This document shows, in pieces, positions 46,971 through 56,163 of a stretch of 64,000 nucleotides of DNA. Each line of letters starts with the position of its first letter. The stretch's first letter is position 1. A program made the translations under genes and the position numbers. The notes under the pieces are model-generated. The model ran no database searches. It was not told the DNA's origin and saw only the letters and a list, made by a program, of their open reading frames with translations. The stretch is from an uncultured Verrucomicrobiae bacterium (GTDB taxonomy: Bacteria > Verrucomicrobiota > Verrucomicrobiia > Limisphaerales > AAA164-E04), in the NCBI GenBank assembly GCA_951813855.1, contig OX638380.1, forward strand, positions 4,308,518 to 4,372,517. Reading direction: 5' to 3'.

Positions 46971-48266
46971 ATGACGGTTCGATCTGTAGTGGCCTCCGGC
47001 CAAGGGTTGGTATCGCCGGAGGAAACGGCGTCCTTGATTGCGGAAGCCTGCCCGGTGGCAGATTTCCGAGCGCAGAAGGTTTTGGTCATCGTTCCGGACG
47101 CGACCCGGACCGCTCCGGTGGACTTGGTGTTTCGAGCCTTGCACGACCAATTGGCCGGCTCCGTGGCCCGGTTGGACGTCATGGTGGCGTTGGGCACGCA
47201 CCAACCGATGTCGGAAGCCGGCATTTGCCGGCGATTGGGGATGACGGCGGAAGAGAGGGGGAGCGTCTTCCGGGACGTCCGGTTTTATAATCATGAATGG
47301 GATAATCCTGCTGCGTTGCGGCAGATCGGGGTCATTTCCGAATCGCAATCGGTGGAATTGACCGAAGGCCGGTTCTCGCTGGAGATTCCGGTCGAGATCA
47401 ATCGCCGGCTCTATGACTACGATCGGCTGATGATTCTGGGGCCGGTTTTCCCCCACGAGGTGGTCGGTTTTTCCGGAGGGAACAAATATCTGTTTCCGGG
47501 CGTGAGCGGACCGCAATTGTTGCATTTCTTTCATTGGTTAGCGGCGGTGATCACCAATCCCAAAATAATCGGCCACCGGCGGACTGCGGTGCGACGCGTG
47601 ATCGATTTCGCCGCTGGCCTGGTCGAACTTCCCAAACAGTGTTGCTGCATGGTGGTCCGGCGCGGCGGTTTGGGCGGGTTGTTTGTAGGCTCGCCGGAAA
47701 GCGCTTGGGACGGCGCCTCGTCGCTCTCCCGGCAGTGGCATATCACCCGCAAACCGAAACCCTTTCAGACGATCTTGTCCTGTGCTCCTCCGATGTACCA
47801 AGAACTTTGGGTGGGGGGAAAGTGCATGTACAAACTCGAACCCGTGCTGGCCGACGGCGGCGAACTGATCGTCTATGCGCCCCATCTCGCGGCGGTTTCG
47901 GCGACGCACGGAGAACGCATCCGCGCTTTGGGCTATCACTGCCGGGATTATTTCGTCAACCAGTGGGACCGCTTTCGCGACGAGCCTTGGGGAATCCTGG
48001 CGCACTTGACTCAAGTCTACGGCTTGGGAAGCTTCGAAAACGGCGTCGAACGTCCCCGAGCCCAAGTGACGCTAGCTACCGGATTGGACGAGGCCATGTG
48101 CCGGAAACTGAACCTCGGATACCGCGATTCCGGCACGATCGACCCTGCTCGTTTCGCCGACCGGGAAGACGAGGGAGTCTTGTTGGTTCCCCGGGCCGGA
48201 GAGCAATTGTTTCAATTGGAAGAACCACCGGCTTGGGGACGCCCTGACGAGAACGGCACGCAATGA
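46971..48266 (+). CDS. LarA-family racemase/epimerase (nickel-pincer type)
   Basis: A 431-residue homologue of lactate racemase LarA. Family features: IVPDATRTAP (the Arg loop, LarA Arg75), VALGTHQPM (His108 region), HEVVGFSGGNKYLFPGVSG (His174 and the pincer-bearing Lys184 region), and KCMYKLEPVLADGGELIVYAP (Lys298 region). LarA-type enzymes racemise or epimerise alpha-hydroxy acids through a nickel pincer made by LarB, LarC and LarE, none of which is in the window. Members act on lactate, malate and sugar acids such as gluconate. The SDR next door, which handles related ketones, favours a sugar-acid substrate (inference). Its stop overlaps the start of a small membrane protein gene by 4 bp. 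Confidence 0.85.
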   Translation: MTVRSVVASGQGLVSPEETASLIAEACPVADFRAQKVLVIVPDATRTAPVDLVFRALHDQLAGSVARLDVMVALGTHQPMSEAGICRRLGMTAEERGSVFRDVRFYNHEWDNPAALRQIGVISESQSVELTEGRFSLEIPVEINRRLYDYDRLMILGPVFPHEVVGFSGGNKYLFPGVSGPQLLHFFHWLAAVITNPKIIGHRRTAVRRVIDFAAGLVELPKQCCCMVVRRGGLGGLFVGSPESAWDGASSLSRQWHITRKPKPFQTILSCAPPMYQELWVGGKCMYKLEPVLADGGELIVYAPHLAAVSATHGERIRALGYHCRDYFVNQWDRFRDEPWGILAHLTQVYGLGSFENGVERPRAQVTLATGLDEAMCRKLNLGYRDSGTIDPARFADREDEGVLLVPRAGEQLFQLEEPPAWGRPDENGTQ

Positions 48267-48442
48267 AACAGGAATCCGAAAAACCGTCGCGAACGACCGG
48301 CGTAGTGTTTTGCGTGGGAATCGTGATGTTGTTCCTGATGGTGGTGGTCGGCGTGGGTTTCATGTATTTGATGGCGACGAACGATAAAGCCAAGGACAGC
48401 GGCAACGTTTCGGGCCCCGGCAATGAAATCGTCGGTCCGTAA
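48263..48442 (+). CDS. Small single-span membrane protein
   Basis: A 59-residue protein starting at the ATGA overlap with the LarA-like gene (ATG 48263-48265), so translationally coupled. Hydrophilic N terminus (MKQESEKPSRTT), one strong membrane helix (VVFCVGIVMLFLMVVVGVGF), then a Gly/Asn-rich tail. The basic N terminus (Lys, Arg) suggests it stays inside. No family recognised. It may be an accessory subunit of a transporter or of the racemase pathway. The overlap and clean helix argue that it is real, though short. Confidence 0.65.
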   Translation: MKQESEKPSRTTGVVFCVGIVMLFLMVVVGVGFMYLMATNDKAKDSGNVSGPGNEIVGP

Positions 48443-48453
48443 CTTACTCGCCT

Positions 48454-48963
48454 CTACCAAGTCCCGTCGGTCAGCAGGTCGACGGTTTGCCGGGCCAGAT
48501 TTTCGGCCAGCAGGGGAAGCGCTTGTCGTTCGGCGTCGGCCAGGTGGTCGAATGCCCGGATCATGGTGCGCCCGGTGACGCTTTGTTCCAGAACGACTTT
48601 TTGCCGGCGAACGTCGCGAACCCGGATCTGAGCCGTCATGCTAATATCGAAATCCCGAGGACTGATCAGGTCTTCGGGATCGAAGGTCAGCCCGGTTCGG
48701 GAGTATTGGTCGATAGTTCCGGTGACGACCAGGTCGCCTCGGCGGCGGGTGGCCAGCCGATAGGTGCCGTCGGCTTGGATTTGCCGGCGCAGGGCTGTGG
48801 CAAAGGCCGGGGTCAAGCGGGGTTCGCCGGTCAGATTGGCGAACGGCGCGACGGTGATCGTGCGATGCCCCGCCGCCGTTTCCGAACCCAACCGGTAGCC
48901 GGCGCATCCCGGCGCCAGCAACACCGAGGTCGCCAGCAAAGACAGCCAGAACGAAGACTTCAC
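48454..48963 (-). CDS. lptE: LptE-like lipoprotein (LPS assembly)
   Basis: About 169 residues. From GTG at 48963 it reads VKSSFWLSLLATSVLLAPGC, a lipoprotein signal with Cys after APG, then AGYRLGSETAAGHRTITVAP, typical of LptE, which plugs the LptD barrel and delivers lipopolysaccharide to the outer leaflet. The body has the alpha/beta LptE pattern (ALRRQIQADGTYRLATRRRG, IRVRDVRRQKVVLEQSVTGR). A longer open frame to 49110 has no start-like or protein-like features. The GTGA overlap with the stop of the BamD-like gene shows coupling. LptD is not in the window. Confidence 0.78.
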   Translation of the reverse strand: MKSSFWLSLLATSVLLAPGCAGYRLGSETAAGHRTITVAPFANLTGEPRLTPAFATALRRQIQADGTYRLATRRRGDLVVTGTIDQYSRTGLTFDPEDLISPRDFDISMTAQIRVRDVRRQKVVLEQSVTGRTMIRAFDHLADAERQALPLLAENLARQTVDLLTDGTW

Positions 48964-49970
48964 TGCGGGGTCGCTTCGGTGGTTCCGAGCTTGGCCTTCA
49001 GTTGCTCGATGCGCGTTCTGGCTTCTTTGGCGTAGCGGTGCTCCGTGTCGTCCACTAGCCGGGAAAAGATATCGACGACCTCGTTGTAGTAGGTCAGCGC
49101 ACCTTGCCATTGTCGCTTTTTGTTGTAGTAACGCGCGATCTTGAGACTGCCCCGAGCCTGTTCGATCTGCAGAGCGCGAATATGCCCTTCGGCTTGGTCC
49201 CGGCGCGCGTCTTCGGGATGCAGGGCGATGAAGTCGTTGAACATTTCGATGGCGCGTATGGCGATGCTTTGATCGTATTCCGCTTCCTTGGCTTCTTGCA
49301 GCAACGCCAAGCCGCCCCGGAAAAGGGCGTCGGCGGAAACGACTTTCCGGTCGGCGTAGCGATCCGCCGCTTTTTCGTACGCCAAAAAGGCTCGGTTGTA
49401 GTCCTTTTTTTTCTCCCGGGCCTCGCCGATGTTGAGCTGAGCGCTGGGAGCGATGTCACTGTAGGGGCCGTTATTGATCACCTGTTGATACATGGTCGAG
49501 GTTCGATCCATCGATCGAAACAGGGGAAAGAGTCCCCAAAGCCGGAATCGCCGGCCGTCCAGGAAGCGATTGGCGATGTCGAACTGGCGCTGGATCACTT
49601 CGTCGTAGTGGTCGTATTTGGGATATTTGACGATTAGCAATTGATAGGCCTTGAACGCTTTTTCGTAACGGTTCAGGCCTTCGTAGGCCAAGCCGGAGAG
49701 ATGTTGCGCTTCCGGGGCGTAATCCGACAGCGGCCAGCGGCGGATAACTCGGCCCGCCGCCTTGACCGCCGTTTTATAATCGCCTTCTTTGTACGCGGTC
49801 TTGGTGATGCCGAGTTGGTCTTTGGCGGTGTCACGGCGCCACTTTTTCGCCTGTCCGGGAAATTCGTAACTCCAGCCTTCTCCGGGCGTATAGATAAACG
49901 GCGCGAAACACCTGTCGGTAGCGGTGAGAAGCACTAAAAAGATTAAAGGGATTCGTATATGCCGGTGCAT
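48960..49970 (-). CDS. bamD: BamD-like outer-membrane assembly TPR protein
   Basis: A 336-residue protein with an N-terminal export signal (MHRHIRIPLIFLVLLTATDR) but no clear lipobox, since the Cys (DRCFAPF) follows a charged residue. TPR-like helical hairpins run through the body: AYKEGDYKTAVKAAGRVIRR, YEKAFKAYQLLIVKYPKYDH, KKDYNRAFLAYEKAADRYAD. This resembles BamD/YfiO, which works with BamA to insert barrels. BamD is usually about 245 residues, so the extra ~90 residues are unusual; YbgF/CpoB-like is an alternative. It lies in a four-gene minus-strand operon with LptE-like (4-bp overlap) and ApbE (20-bp gap). Confidence 0.75.
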   Translation of the reverse strand: MHRHIRIPLIFLVLLTATDRCFAPFIYTPGEGWSYEFPGQAKKWRRDTAKDQLGITKTAYKEGDYKTAVKAAGRVIRRWPLSDYAPEAQHLSGLAYEGLNRYEKAFKAYQLLIVKYPKYDHYDEVIQRQFDIANRFLDGRRFRLWGLFPLFRSMDRTSTMYQQVINNGPYSDIAPSAQLNIGEAREKKKDYNRAFLAYEKAADRYADRKVVSADALFRGGLALLQEAKEAEYDQSIAIRAIEMFNDFIALHPEDARRDQAEGHIRALQIEQARGSLKIARYYNKKRQWQGALTYYNEVVDIFSRLVDDTEHRYAKEARTRIEQLKAKLGTTEATPQ

Positions 49971-49990
49971 AGCCTGCCTTCGAATTTAGG

Positions 49991-51046
49991 CTAATCGGTC
50001 GTCGCCGGCGAGTCAAGAAATCGATTGAACCGGCCGAACCGGCGGGTTTCGGAGCCGGTGCCGGAGTGCGTGTCGACGCGGCAATGGCTTCCGGGATAGC
50101 GGGCCAGGAGCGATTCGATTTTCCCGAGTTCGAGGACCGAAATGGCGGTCGCCAAACTGTCGGCGACGATGCCGGTTTTTGCGATCACGGTGACCAGCCG
50201 GCGGTCGGTCAGTCCGATGCCGGTGCGGGGATCGACGATGTGGGAATAGCGTTTTCCGCCGAACGTCACCGCTTGTTCGAGGTCGCCGGAGGTGGCCGCG
50301 GCGTGGTCGGCCAGCAAAAGGTATCGGGCTTCGGGAGTCGTCGAACGGTCAGGAGTCAGGCGAACTCGCCATCCCCGGCGGCCGGGCGGCGCGGCGGATA
50401 CGGCCACGTCGCCGCCTCCCTCGACCAAGGCGCTGGCGACGCCGTGCCGTTTCAAAACGAGGAGCGCCTGGTCGAGAGCGTCGCCTTTAGCGATGCCTCC
50501 AGGATCCAATCTCATTTTCGGCACAGTCAGGCGGACCTTTCGCTGGGCCGCATCCCACTCCAACCAGCGCCAATTGACTCGGTGGCGAAATTGTTCCAGC
50601 TGATCCGGGTCCGGAAATTGTCGCTGGCGCCGGGCGTGGCGCCAAGCCGAAGACAGCGGGCCGACGGTCAAATCGAAGGCTCCGTCCGTGCGGGCGGAGA
50701 GCCGTTGGGCATGGGTGACGATCCGATAGAGATCGTCGCTGACGGGGATCCAGGACGGGTCGCCGGAACGGTGGCCTAAACGGCTCAATTCGCTATCGGT
50801 TTCGTAATTACTGAGGATGCCGTTGAGTTCTTCGATCCGGCCGAAAGCGGCGTCGGCGGCGCGTTGCGCTCGATCCGGAGCAGCGGCGTAAAGCAGGATC
50901 CGAAAGGACGTGCCCATTTGTGGCCGGGAGAATTCGAATCGTCGCGAGGCTCCTTCGTCGGCGAACACCGAGCCCAGGCTAAGCCAGCCGGCCGTCAGGC
51001 CGATCAATCCGCCGCGGAACGAAAGCTGGTTAACTTGGAGCGACAC
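49991..51046 (-). CDS. apbE: ApbE-family FAD:protein FMN transferase
   Basis: A 351-residue exported flavin transferase. Motifs: FSRPQMGTSFRILLYA (N-terminal start of the fold), ELNGILSNYETDSELSRL, LDPGGIAKGDALDQAL, and ATSGDLEQAVTFGGKRYSHI with VDPRTGIGLTDRRLVTVIA, which hold the residues for FAD and metal binding, and DSLATAISVLELG. It attaches FMN to a Thr of target proteins in the periplasm, such as Rnf/Nqr subunits; no obvious target is nearby. GTG start at 51046 within an export-signal-like segment (LIGLTAGWLSLGSVFA). The previous gene ends 13 bp upstream. Confidence 0.87.
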   Translation of the reverse strand: MSLQVNQLSFRGGLIGLTAGWLSLGSVFADEGASRRFEFSRPQMGTSFRILLYAAAPDRAQRAADAAFGRIEELNGILSNYETDSELSRLGHRSGDPSWIPVSDDLYRIVTHAQRLSARTDGAFDLTVGPLSSAWRHARRQRQFPDPDQLEQFRHRVNWRWLEWDAAQRKVRLTVPKMRLDPGGIAKGDALDQALLVLKRHGVASALVEGGGDVAVSAAPPGRRGWRVRLTPDRSTTPEARYLLLADHAAATSGDLEQAVTFGGKRYSHIVDPRTGIGLTDRRLVTVIAKTGIVADSLATAISVLELGKIESLLARYPGSHCRVDTHSGTGSETRRFGRFNRFLDSPATTD

Positions 51047-51059
51047 CGGAACGTGGGGT

Positions 51060-53369
51060 TTAGTAGAACAGGCAAGCAGCTCTTCGTTCCTGAAAATCCG
51101 CCACTTCGCGCTCCCACAGCGACTTGATATCGGCGAGGGTTTTTCCTTGGCGAACGAGTTCCAGGGTAGGGGGGTGCCTTAGCAGCCGGTTGACCGCGTC
51201 CAAGTCGAAATGCGAGGCATGGTCCCGGTAAAGGATCAGAGCCAGGCTGACGCCCAAGTCTAACGGCCGGAAGGCGTCGCGGTCGGTAATGGCGAACCGC
51301 AGTCCCCGGCAGAGTTCGTTGGCGAACTTGCTGCTTTCGGGGGTGAATTCAAACGGTTCGATCCGGATGCCCGGGAGTTTCAAGAGTTGGAGCTCGGCGG
51401 CCAAGGCCGTGTGGTCGAGGTAGGGAGCGCCGATGATCTCGAACGGAGTGGGAGTGCCGCGTCCCACCGAGATAGCGGTTAGTTCCAGCAGGCCGATTCC
51501 AGGATAGAGCGCGGCTTGGGTGAGGTTGCGCATGTTGGGAGAAGGAGGCAACCACGGAACGGACGTCTCGTCTAACCAAGCGTCCCGCCGCCACTCCTGG
51601 AGTCGAACGACGTCGAGATCGAGAGTCCAGCCTTCGTCGGCGACGAAGAGCGTGGCCAGTTCGCCGACGGTCATTCCGTGTCGGATCGGAACGGCGTGAC
51701 AGGCGACGAAGGTAGCTTCGTCGATCGTTGCGGGGCCTTCAACGCGATCCCCGGAAACGGGATTGAGCCGGTCGAGCACGACGATTTTCAACTCGGCTTC
51801 GGCGGCCGCTTCCATAGCCAGTTTCAGGGTGGAAATGTAGGTGTAGAAGCGGCAACCGATATCCTGAATGTCGAAGACGAGAGCGTCCAGGCCTTGAAGG
51901 TGTTCGGGCGTCGGTTTACGGGTCTGACCATAGAGGCTGAGGACGCGAAGTCCGGTTTTTTGATCCCGGTCGTCGGCCACTTGTCCGCTCAACTTGCCTC
52001 GGATGCCGTGTTCGGGGCTGAATAGTTTTACCAACTCGACGTCTGGTGCTTCATGCAGCAAATCGATCGTGGAATTTCCCTCCCGGTCGCGACCGGTATG
52101 ATTGGTGATCAAGCCGATTTTCAGACCCTTGAGGGGAGCGAAATCGGCTCGTTTGAGCGCGTCGACGCCGTTGAGCGTCGGCAACGGCGCCGACGGGGGA
52201 GTCGGCTCTTCGTCCGGGAATTCGTAGCCGAGGACCGCCCGGGCGGCCAGAGTAGCCAAGGTGCGGCGGAGGCCGACGACGCTGGTGCCTTCGTCGGGGT
52301 GATTGCGGTTGGTGAGAAAGATGACGAAGGTTTGGGAAAAGGGATCGATCCAGAGCGAGGGTCCGGTCCAGCCTGTGTGGCCGTAGGAGCCGAGCTCGAA
52401 GAGGTGTCCTCGGGGGCTCGAATAGGGGGAGGCGATATCCCAACCTAAGCCCCGTTGCGTTTTGAGTTGAGGAGTCTGATTGCCCGTCATCGAGGCGACG
52501 GTGGCCGCCGCCATGATCCGGCCCCGGGGGCCGCGTCCTTCGGCCAAGAGCATGCGGGCGAAGACGGCGAGGTCTTCGGCGGTGGAAAACAGCCCGGCGT
52601 GTCCGGCGACGCCGTTCATGCGCGCGGCGGTCGGATCGTGGACCGTGCCGCGGAGGACGGAAACGGCGGTCCGGGTGGTGGGAGCGATCCGGAGTTCTAA
52701 CTTGGGATCGGGATTGAATCCGGTGTCGTTCATGCCCAACGGCCGGTAGAGTTCCGTCTGCGTAAATTGGTCCAGCGGCTGTCCGGAGACTTTTTGGACG
52801 ACGGCTCCCAGGAGAATATAATTGATGTCGCTATAGACGAAGCGCGTGCCCGGCGGATGGCGCAGGGATTCGGCGCAAGCCAAGGCGACGGCCGTTTCGG
52901 TTCCTGACCATTCCGGTTGCAGCGACAGGCCGGAACGCAAGCCGGAAGAATGGGTGAGCAGTTGCTTGAGGGTGACGGCTTCCTTGCCGTTTTGGGCGAA
53001 CTCGGGAAGGTGCTTGGCGACGGGGTCGTCGAAGTTCAACTGGCCTCTTTCCTGCAACAGGGCGACAGCCGGGGCGGTAGCCAGTACTTTGGTCAAGGAG
53101 GCCAGATCGAAGATCGTGTCCGGTTCCATGGCTTCGGTTTCCGGATAGACGGCCCGGTTGCCGAAGGCCCGGTGATAGCGTTGCCCCTGTCGTTCCACCC
53201 AAAGCACTCCTCCGGGAATTCTGCCCTCGGCGATCGCCTCGGCGACAGCTTGATCGAGGGCGGCGAGTTGAGGCAAATCGAGAAAGCCCAGGACCGGCGG
53301 GCGGAGCGGCAGCTCGGTTTGACAGGCGGTCAGGAAGAGCAGCAGCGAGAGGCAAACGAGTCGTTTCAT
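51060..53369 (-). CDS. Fused serine hydrolase (beta-lactamase fold) and NamZ-type muramidase
   Basis: A 769-residue lipoprotein (MKRLVCLSLLLFLTAC) with two catalytic halves. Residues ~30-370 form a beta-lactamase-related serine hydrolase: SLTK (SxxK nucleophile, FDLASLTKVLATA), YSDIN in the Tyr-x-Asn position, and GHTGWTGPS. Residues ~400-760 match DUF1343/NamZ exo-beta-N-acetylmuramidase: LKIGLITNHTGRD, KLFSPEHGIRG, DALVFDIQDIGCRFYTYIST. NamZ releases terminal N-acetylmuramic acid, so the fusion probably trims peptidoglycan sugars and peptide or ester groups during recycling (inference). It is first in a minus-strand envelope operon with ApbE, BamD-like and LptE-like genes. Confidence 0.87.
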   Translation of the reverse strand: MKRLVCLSLLLFLTACQTELPLRPPVLGFLDLPQLAALDQAVAEAIAEGRIPGGVLWVERQGQRYHRAFGNRAVYPETEAMEPDTIFDLASLTKVLATAPAVALLQERGQLNFDDPVAKHLPEFAQNGKEAVTLKQLLTHSSGLRSGLSLQPEWSGTETAVALACAESLRHPPGTRFVYSDINYILLGAVVQKVSGQPLDQFTQTELYRPLGMNDTGFNPDPKLELRIAPTTRTAVSVLRGTVHDPTAARMNGVAGHAGLFSTAEDLAVFARMLLAEGRGPRGRIMAAATVASMTGNQTPQLKTQRGLGWDIASPYSSPRGHLFELGSYGHTGWTGPSLWIDPFSQTFVIFLTNRNHPDEGTSVVGLRRTLATLAARAVLGYEFPDEEPTPPSAPLPTLNGVDALKRADFAPLKGLKIGLITNHTGRDREGNSTIDLLHEAPDVELVKLFSPEHGIRGKLSGQVADDRDQKTGLRVLSLYGQTRKPTPEHLQGLDALVFDIQDIGCRFYTYISTLKLAMEAAAEAELKIVVLDRLNPVSGDRVEGPATIDEATFVACHAVPIRHGMTVGELATLFVADEGWTLDLDVVRLQEWRRDAWLDETSVPWLPPSPNMRNLTQAALYPGIGLLELTAISVGRGTPTPFEIIGAPYLDHTALAAELQLLKLPGIRIEPFEFTPESSKFANELCRGLRFAITDRDAFRPLDLGVSLALILYRDHASHFDLDAVNRLLRHPPTLELVRQGKTLADIKSLWEREVADFQERRAACLFY

Positions 53370-53570
53370 CGGAGGAGCGATCCGGAATTATCCGGTTCGG
53401 CCGGTCATGAGAAAACAGGGAATTCGATGGTTTCCGGCGAGCCGATTTCCGCGGTCCGGAGCCCGGTTCGGCGAACCGGAGGGAGTTTTTGCTTTTATTT
53501 CCTTCGGCAATGATCAGAATGTCCCTTCAGGTTCGCCGCCGATTCGATTCCGGTAACTGCCCGAAACGTT

Positions 53571-54536
53571 ATGCCACTAACCCATACGACCGAGTTATTC
53601 GCCAAGGCCCTGGAAGGAAAGTACGCCTTGGGAGCGTTTAATGTCAACAACATGGAATTGCTGCAGGCCATCATCGAGGCTTGCGAGGAGGAAAAGGCGC
53701 CGGTCATGCTGCAGATCTCCAAGGGGGCCCGCAGTTACGCTCATCCGGTCTATTTGAAAAAGTTGATCGAAGCGGCGGTGGAGTGTTCTTCGATTCCGAT
53801 CGCGGTTCACCTGGATCATGGCGATACCTTCGAATTGTGCCGGCAGTGCGTGGACGACGGTTTCACGAGCGTGATGATCGACGGCAGCCATTTGCCGTTC
53901 GAAGAGAATGCCGCCCTGTGCAAGCAAGTCGTGGATTACGCCCATCGGCACAATGCCGTAGTCGAAGGGGAATTAGGGCAGTTGGTCGGAGCGCAATTCG
54001 ACGAAGGCGAGGAAGGCGGCGAGTATTCCGAAGGCGGAGTTTACACGCATCCCGAGGAGGCGGTGGAATTCGTGCGGAAAACCGGCGTCGATTCCTTGGC
54101 TGTCGCGATCGGAAATTCCCACGGAGCCTACAAGTTCAAGGGCGAACAGCATTTGGACCTGGAACGGCTCAAGGCGATCAAAGCCGCGTTGAAGGACGCC
54201 GGCCTGGGCGATTATCCCTTGGTGCTCCACGGCGCTTCCAGCGTGCCGGCGGAGTTGGTCCAGGACATCAACCGGTATGGCGGAGGCATGGGGACGGATA
54301 CGGCCGGCGTGCCGGAAGCGGATATCGAGATCGCGCGGCGGGTCGGTTGCACCAAAGTCAATATCGATACCGATTTGAGATTGGCCATGACGGCCGCGAT
54401 TCGCAAGGAGTTGGACGATAATCCGGCGCAGTTCGATCCCCGGAAATATCTCGGGCCGGCTCGGGCTCGGGTGAAGGAATTGGTCCGCCATAAAATCACC
54501 AACGTGCTTTGCTCCGCCGGGCACGCCTTCGATTGA
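53571..54536 (+). CDS. fba: Class II fructose-bisphosphate aldolase
   Basis: A 321-residue cytoplasmic zinc aldolase that cleaves fructose 1,6-bisphosphate in glycolysis. The family path is clear: GAFNVNNMELLQAI, VHLDHGDTFELC (zinc His in HLDHGD), MIDGSHLPFEEN, VEGELGQLVG (Glu), AVAIGNSHGAYK (zinc His), PLVLHGASSVP (zinc His) and TKVNIDTDLRLAM. The length and the acidic insert EGEEGGEYSEGG after GELGQLVGAQFD match the fructose-, not tagatose-, specific bacterial group; tagatose or sedoheptulose bisphosphate is a weaker alternative. ATG at 53571. A rhomboid protease gene follows after 29 bp. Confidence 0.93.
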   Translation: MPLTHTTELFAKALEGKYALGAFNVNNMELLQAIIEACEEEKAPVMLQISKGARSYAHPVYLKKLIEAAVECSSIPIAVHLDHGDTFELCRQCVDDGFTSVMIDGSHLPFEENAALCKQVVDYAHRHNAVVEGELGQLVGAQFDEGEEGGEYSEGGVYTHPEEAVEFVRKTGVDSLAVAIGNSHGAYKFKGEQHLDLERLKAIKAALKDAGLGDYPLVLHGASSVPAELVQDINRYGGGMGTDTAGVPEADIEIARRVGCTKVNIDTDLRLAMTAAIRKELDDNPAQFDPRKYLGPARARVKELVRHKITNVLCSAGHAFD

Positions 54537-54565
54537 GCGGGCACAGTTTCCTCGACTCATTCATT

Positions 54566-55474
54566 ATGCGAGTGATTGGTTATCTGCAGGGCGAACAGGC
54601 CGCTCGCCGGTTCGGTGATTATCTGCTGACACAGGGAATCGAGAGCCGAATCGAATTCGAGAGCGAAGAGCTTTGGGCGATTTGGATTCTCGATGAAGAA
54701 CTGTTTGCCAAGGCCAAGAGTCATTTGAAACGGTATGAAACCGATCCTGAGGCTCCCCGATTCGAAGTCGCGAGCCAAAAGGCGGAGGCCATTCGCCAGG
54801 AAGACGAGGCGAAAACCGATCTCTGGCGCCAGCGTCAAAAGCGGTTGAATTTTCGACCGAGGATCGATCTGAGGTCTAACAAATTGACGTTATGCCTCTT
54901 TATCGCCTGTATCGGTATTTTTGCGCTGGCGAAATTGCTGCCGGAAGCTCAATGGAAAAGCCTCGAAAGATGGTTGTTCATTTCGAATTTAAATCCCAGC
55001 GGAGAGGTCGGCTTGACCGAAGTGCGGGAACAAGGGCAAATTTGGCGGCTGTTTACGCCCTGCTTGATTCACACCTTATTTTTTCACCTGCTCTTCAACC
55101 TGTGGTGCCTCAAGGATTTGGGTGCCATTCTGGAATCGAAATTGGGGATGCCTTCGTTCGCTTGCCTGATCGTTTCCGTCGGGGTCGGCTCGAATCTGGC
55201 CCAATACTATTTTTCGCAATCGCCGGATTTCATGGGCATTTCCGGCATCATTTTCGGCTTGCTGGGATTCATCCTCGGCAAATGGCTTTACGATCCGGGA
55301 TTCGGGTTGGTGATGCCCACGTTCGTCTTGGGTATTATGGCGATCTGGTTGACCTTGGGTTTCTTTCAACCGTTTGCGAACGCTGGCGTCTTGTTGGCGA
55401 ACGCGTCGCACCTTTCCGGCTTAATCCTGGGCGTCGTTGCCGCCCTTTTGCCGATTTGGAAGGCTCGTTGGTAG
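54566..55474 (+). CDS. Rhomboid-family intramembrane serine protease
   Basis: About 302 residues. A soluble N-terminal domain (to ~residue 95; LQGEQAARRFGDYLLTQGIE, a GlpG-type cytoplasmic domain) is followed by a six- to seven-helix core. The core shows FFHLLFNLWCLKDLG (family HxxxN), the catalytic serine in SPDFMGISGIIFGLLG (GxSG) and the catalytic His in LANASHLSGLILG. It cleaves single-span proteins within the inner membrane; targets unknown. ATG at 54566 is chosen; an upstream in-frame start at 54509 would lie within the aldolase gene. It may be co-transcribed with the aldolase. Confidence 0.9.
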   Translation: MRVIGYLQGEQAARRFGDYLLTQGIESRIEFESEELWAIWILDEELFAKAKSHLKRYETDPEAPRFEVASQKAEAIRQEDEAKTDLWRQRQKRLNFRPRIDLRSNKLTLCLFIACIGIFALAKLLPEAQWKSLERWLFISNLNPSGEVGLTEVREQGQIWRLFTPCLIHTLFFHLLFNLWCLKDLGAILESKLGMPSFACLIVSVGVGSNLAQYYFSQSPDFMGISGIIFGLLGFILGKWLYDPGFGLVMPTFVLGIMAIWLTLGFFQPFANAGVLLANASHLSGLILGVVAALLPIWKARW

Positions 55475-56163
55475 CTGGGCCCGAACGCAATTCGGCCTTC
55501 GTGGCAGCCCGATGGCGTCGGTGGACTGGCTTCAGGCTCGCCCCGGTGTTCGTCACCATGGCGGCGAACTAGGCGTTAGCTTGATTCGGGACTGGAAGGG
55601 GCGAACCATTGACGCCTCGGGGTCCGGTCGAAGATTCTTCCGTCGTTTCGCAACCCGTTCCGGGATGTTTGGTTGCAACCTGGGCAGGGGGCCGTTCCTG
55701 TCGAACGCTTTTTTCGCTTCGCCGGCGGCGGATCCGGTACGTCACTGTCGCGCTATTTTGGCGAGAGTTTGGAGCCGGGCGAAACCCGGGCGCGGCAAAT
55801 GAATCAGGCGCACGGCTCGGCCGAAAATTCGACCGAGCCGCGGTGATCGTTTCAGAGAGTTAACGGCAACTTCGGCTGGGGGCGTTCGTTCCTGCCGAGC
55901 GCTTTCCCGCTTCGCCGTCGAGTCCTCCAGAGAGCCCGGCACTTCGCCTTTTCGGCGGCGTCATCAGGGCTGGTCGAACGGAGCGCGGTTCGGTCTGTTC
56001 GACCAAGCCCCGTCTCACGCCCGACAGCCTGCAAGCCTGATCGGCAACGCCGCCGTTGCGGCTGCCCGACAGCAAGCCAAGCGGGCCGCAATCCGTAATT
56101 AGGAAAAGTGCGGAATCAATCGTCCTCTTGCGAAGACGAAGTTGTTGAAGGCGCGGTTCCGGC
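55475..56163. other. 690-bp intergenic stretch, nothing recognised
   Basis: Convergent gene ends. GC-rich, with frames on all strands but none with protein character. No T-run terminator was picked out. Confidence 0.55.
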
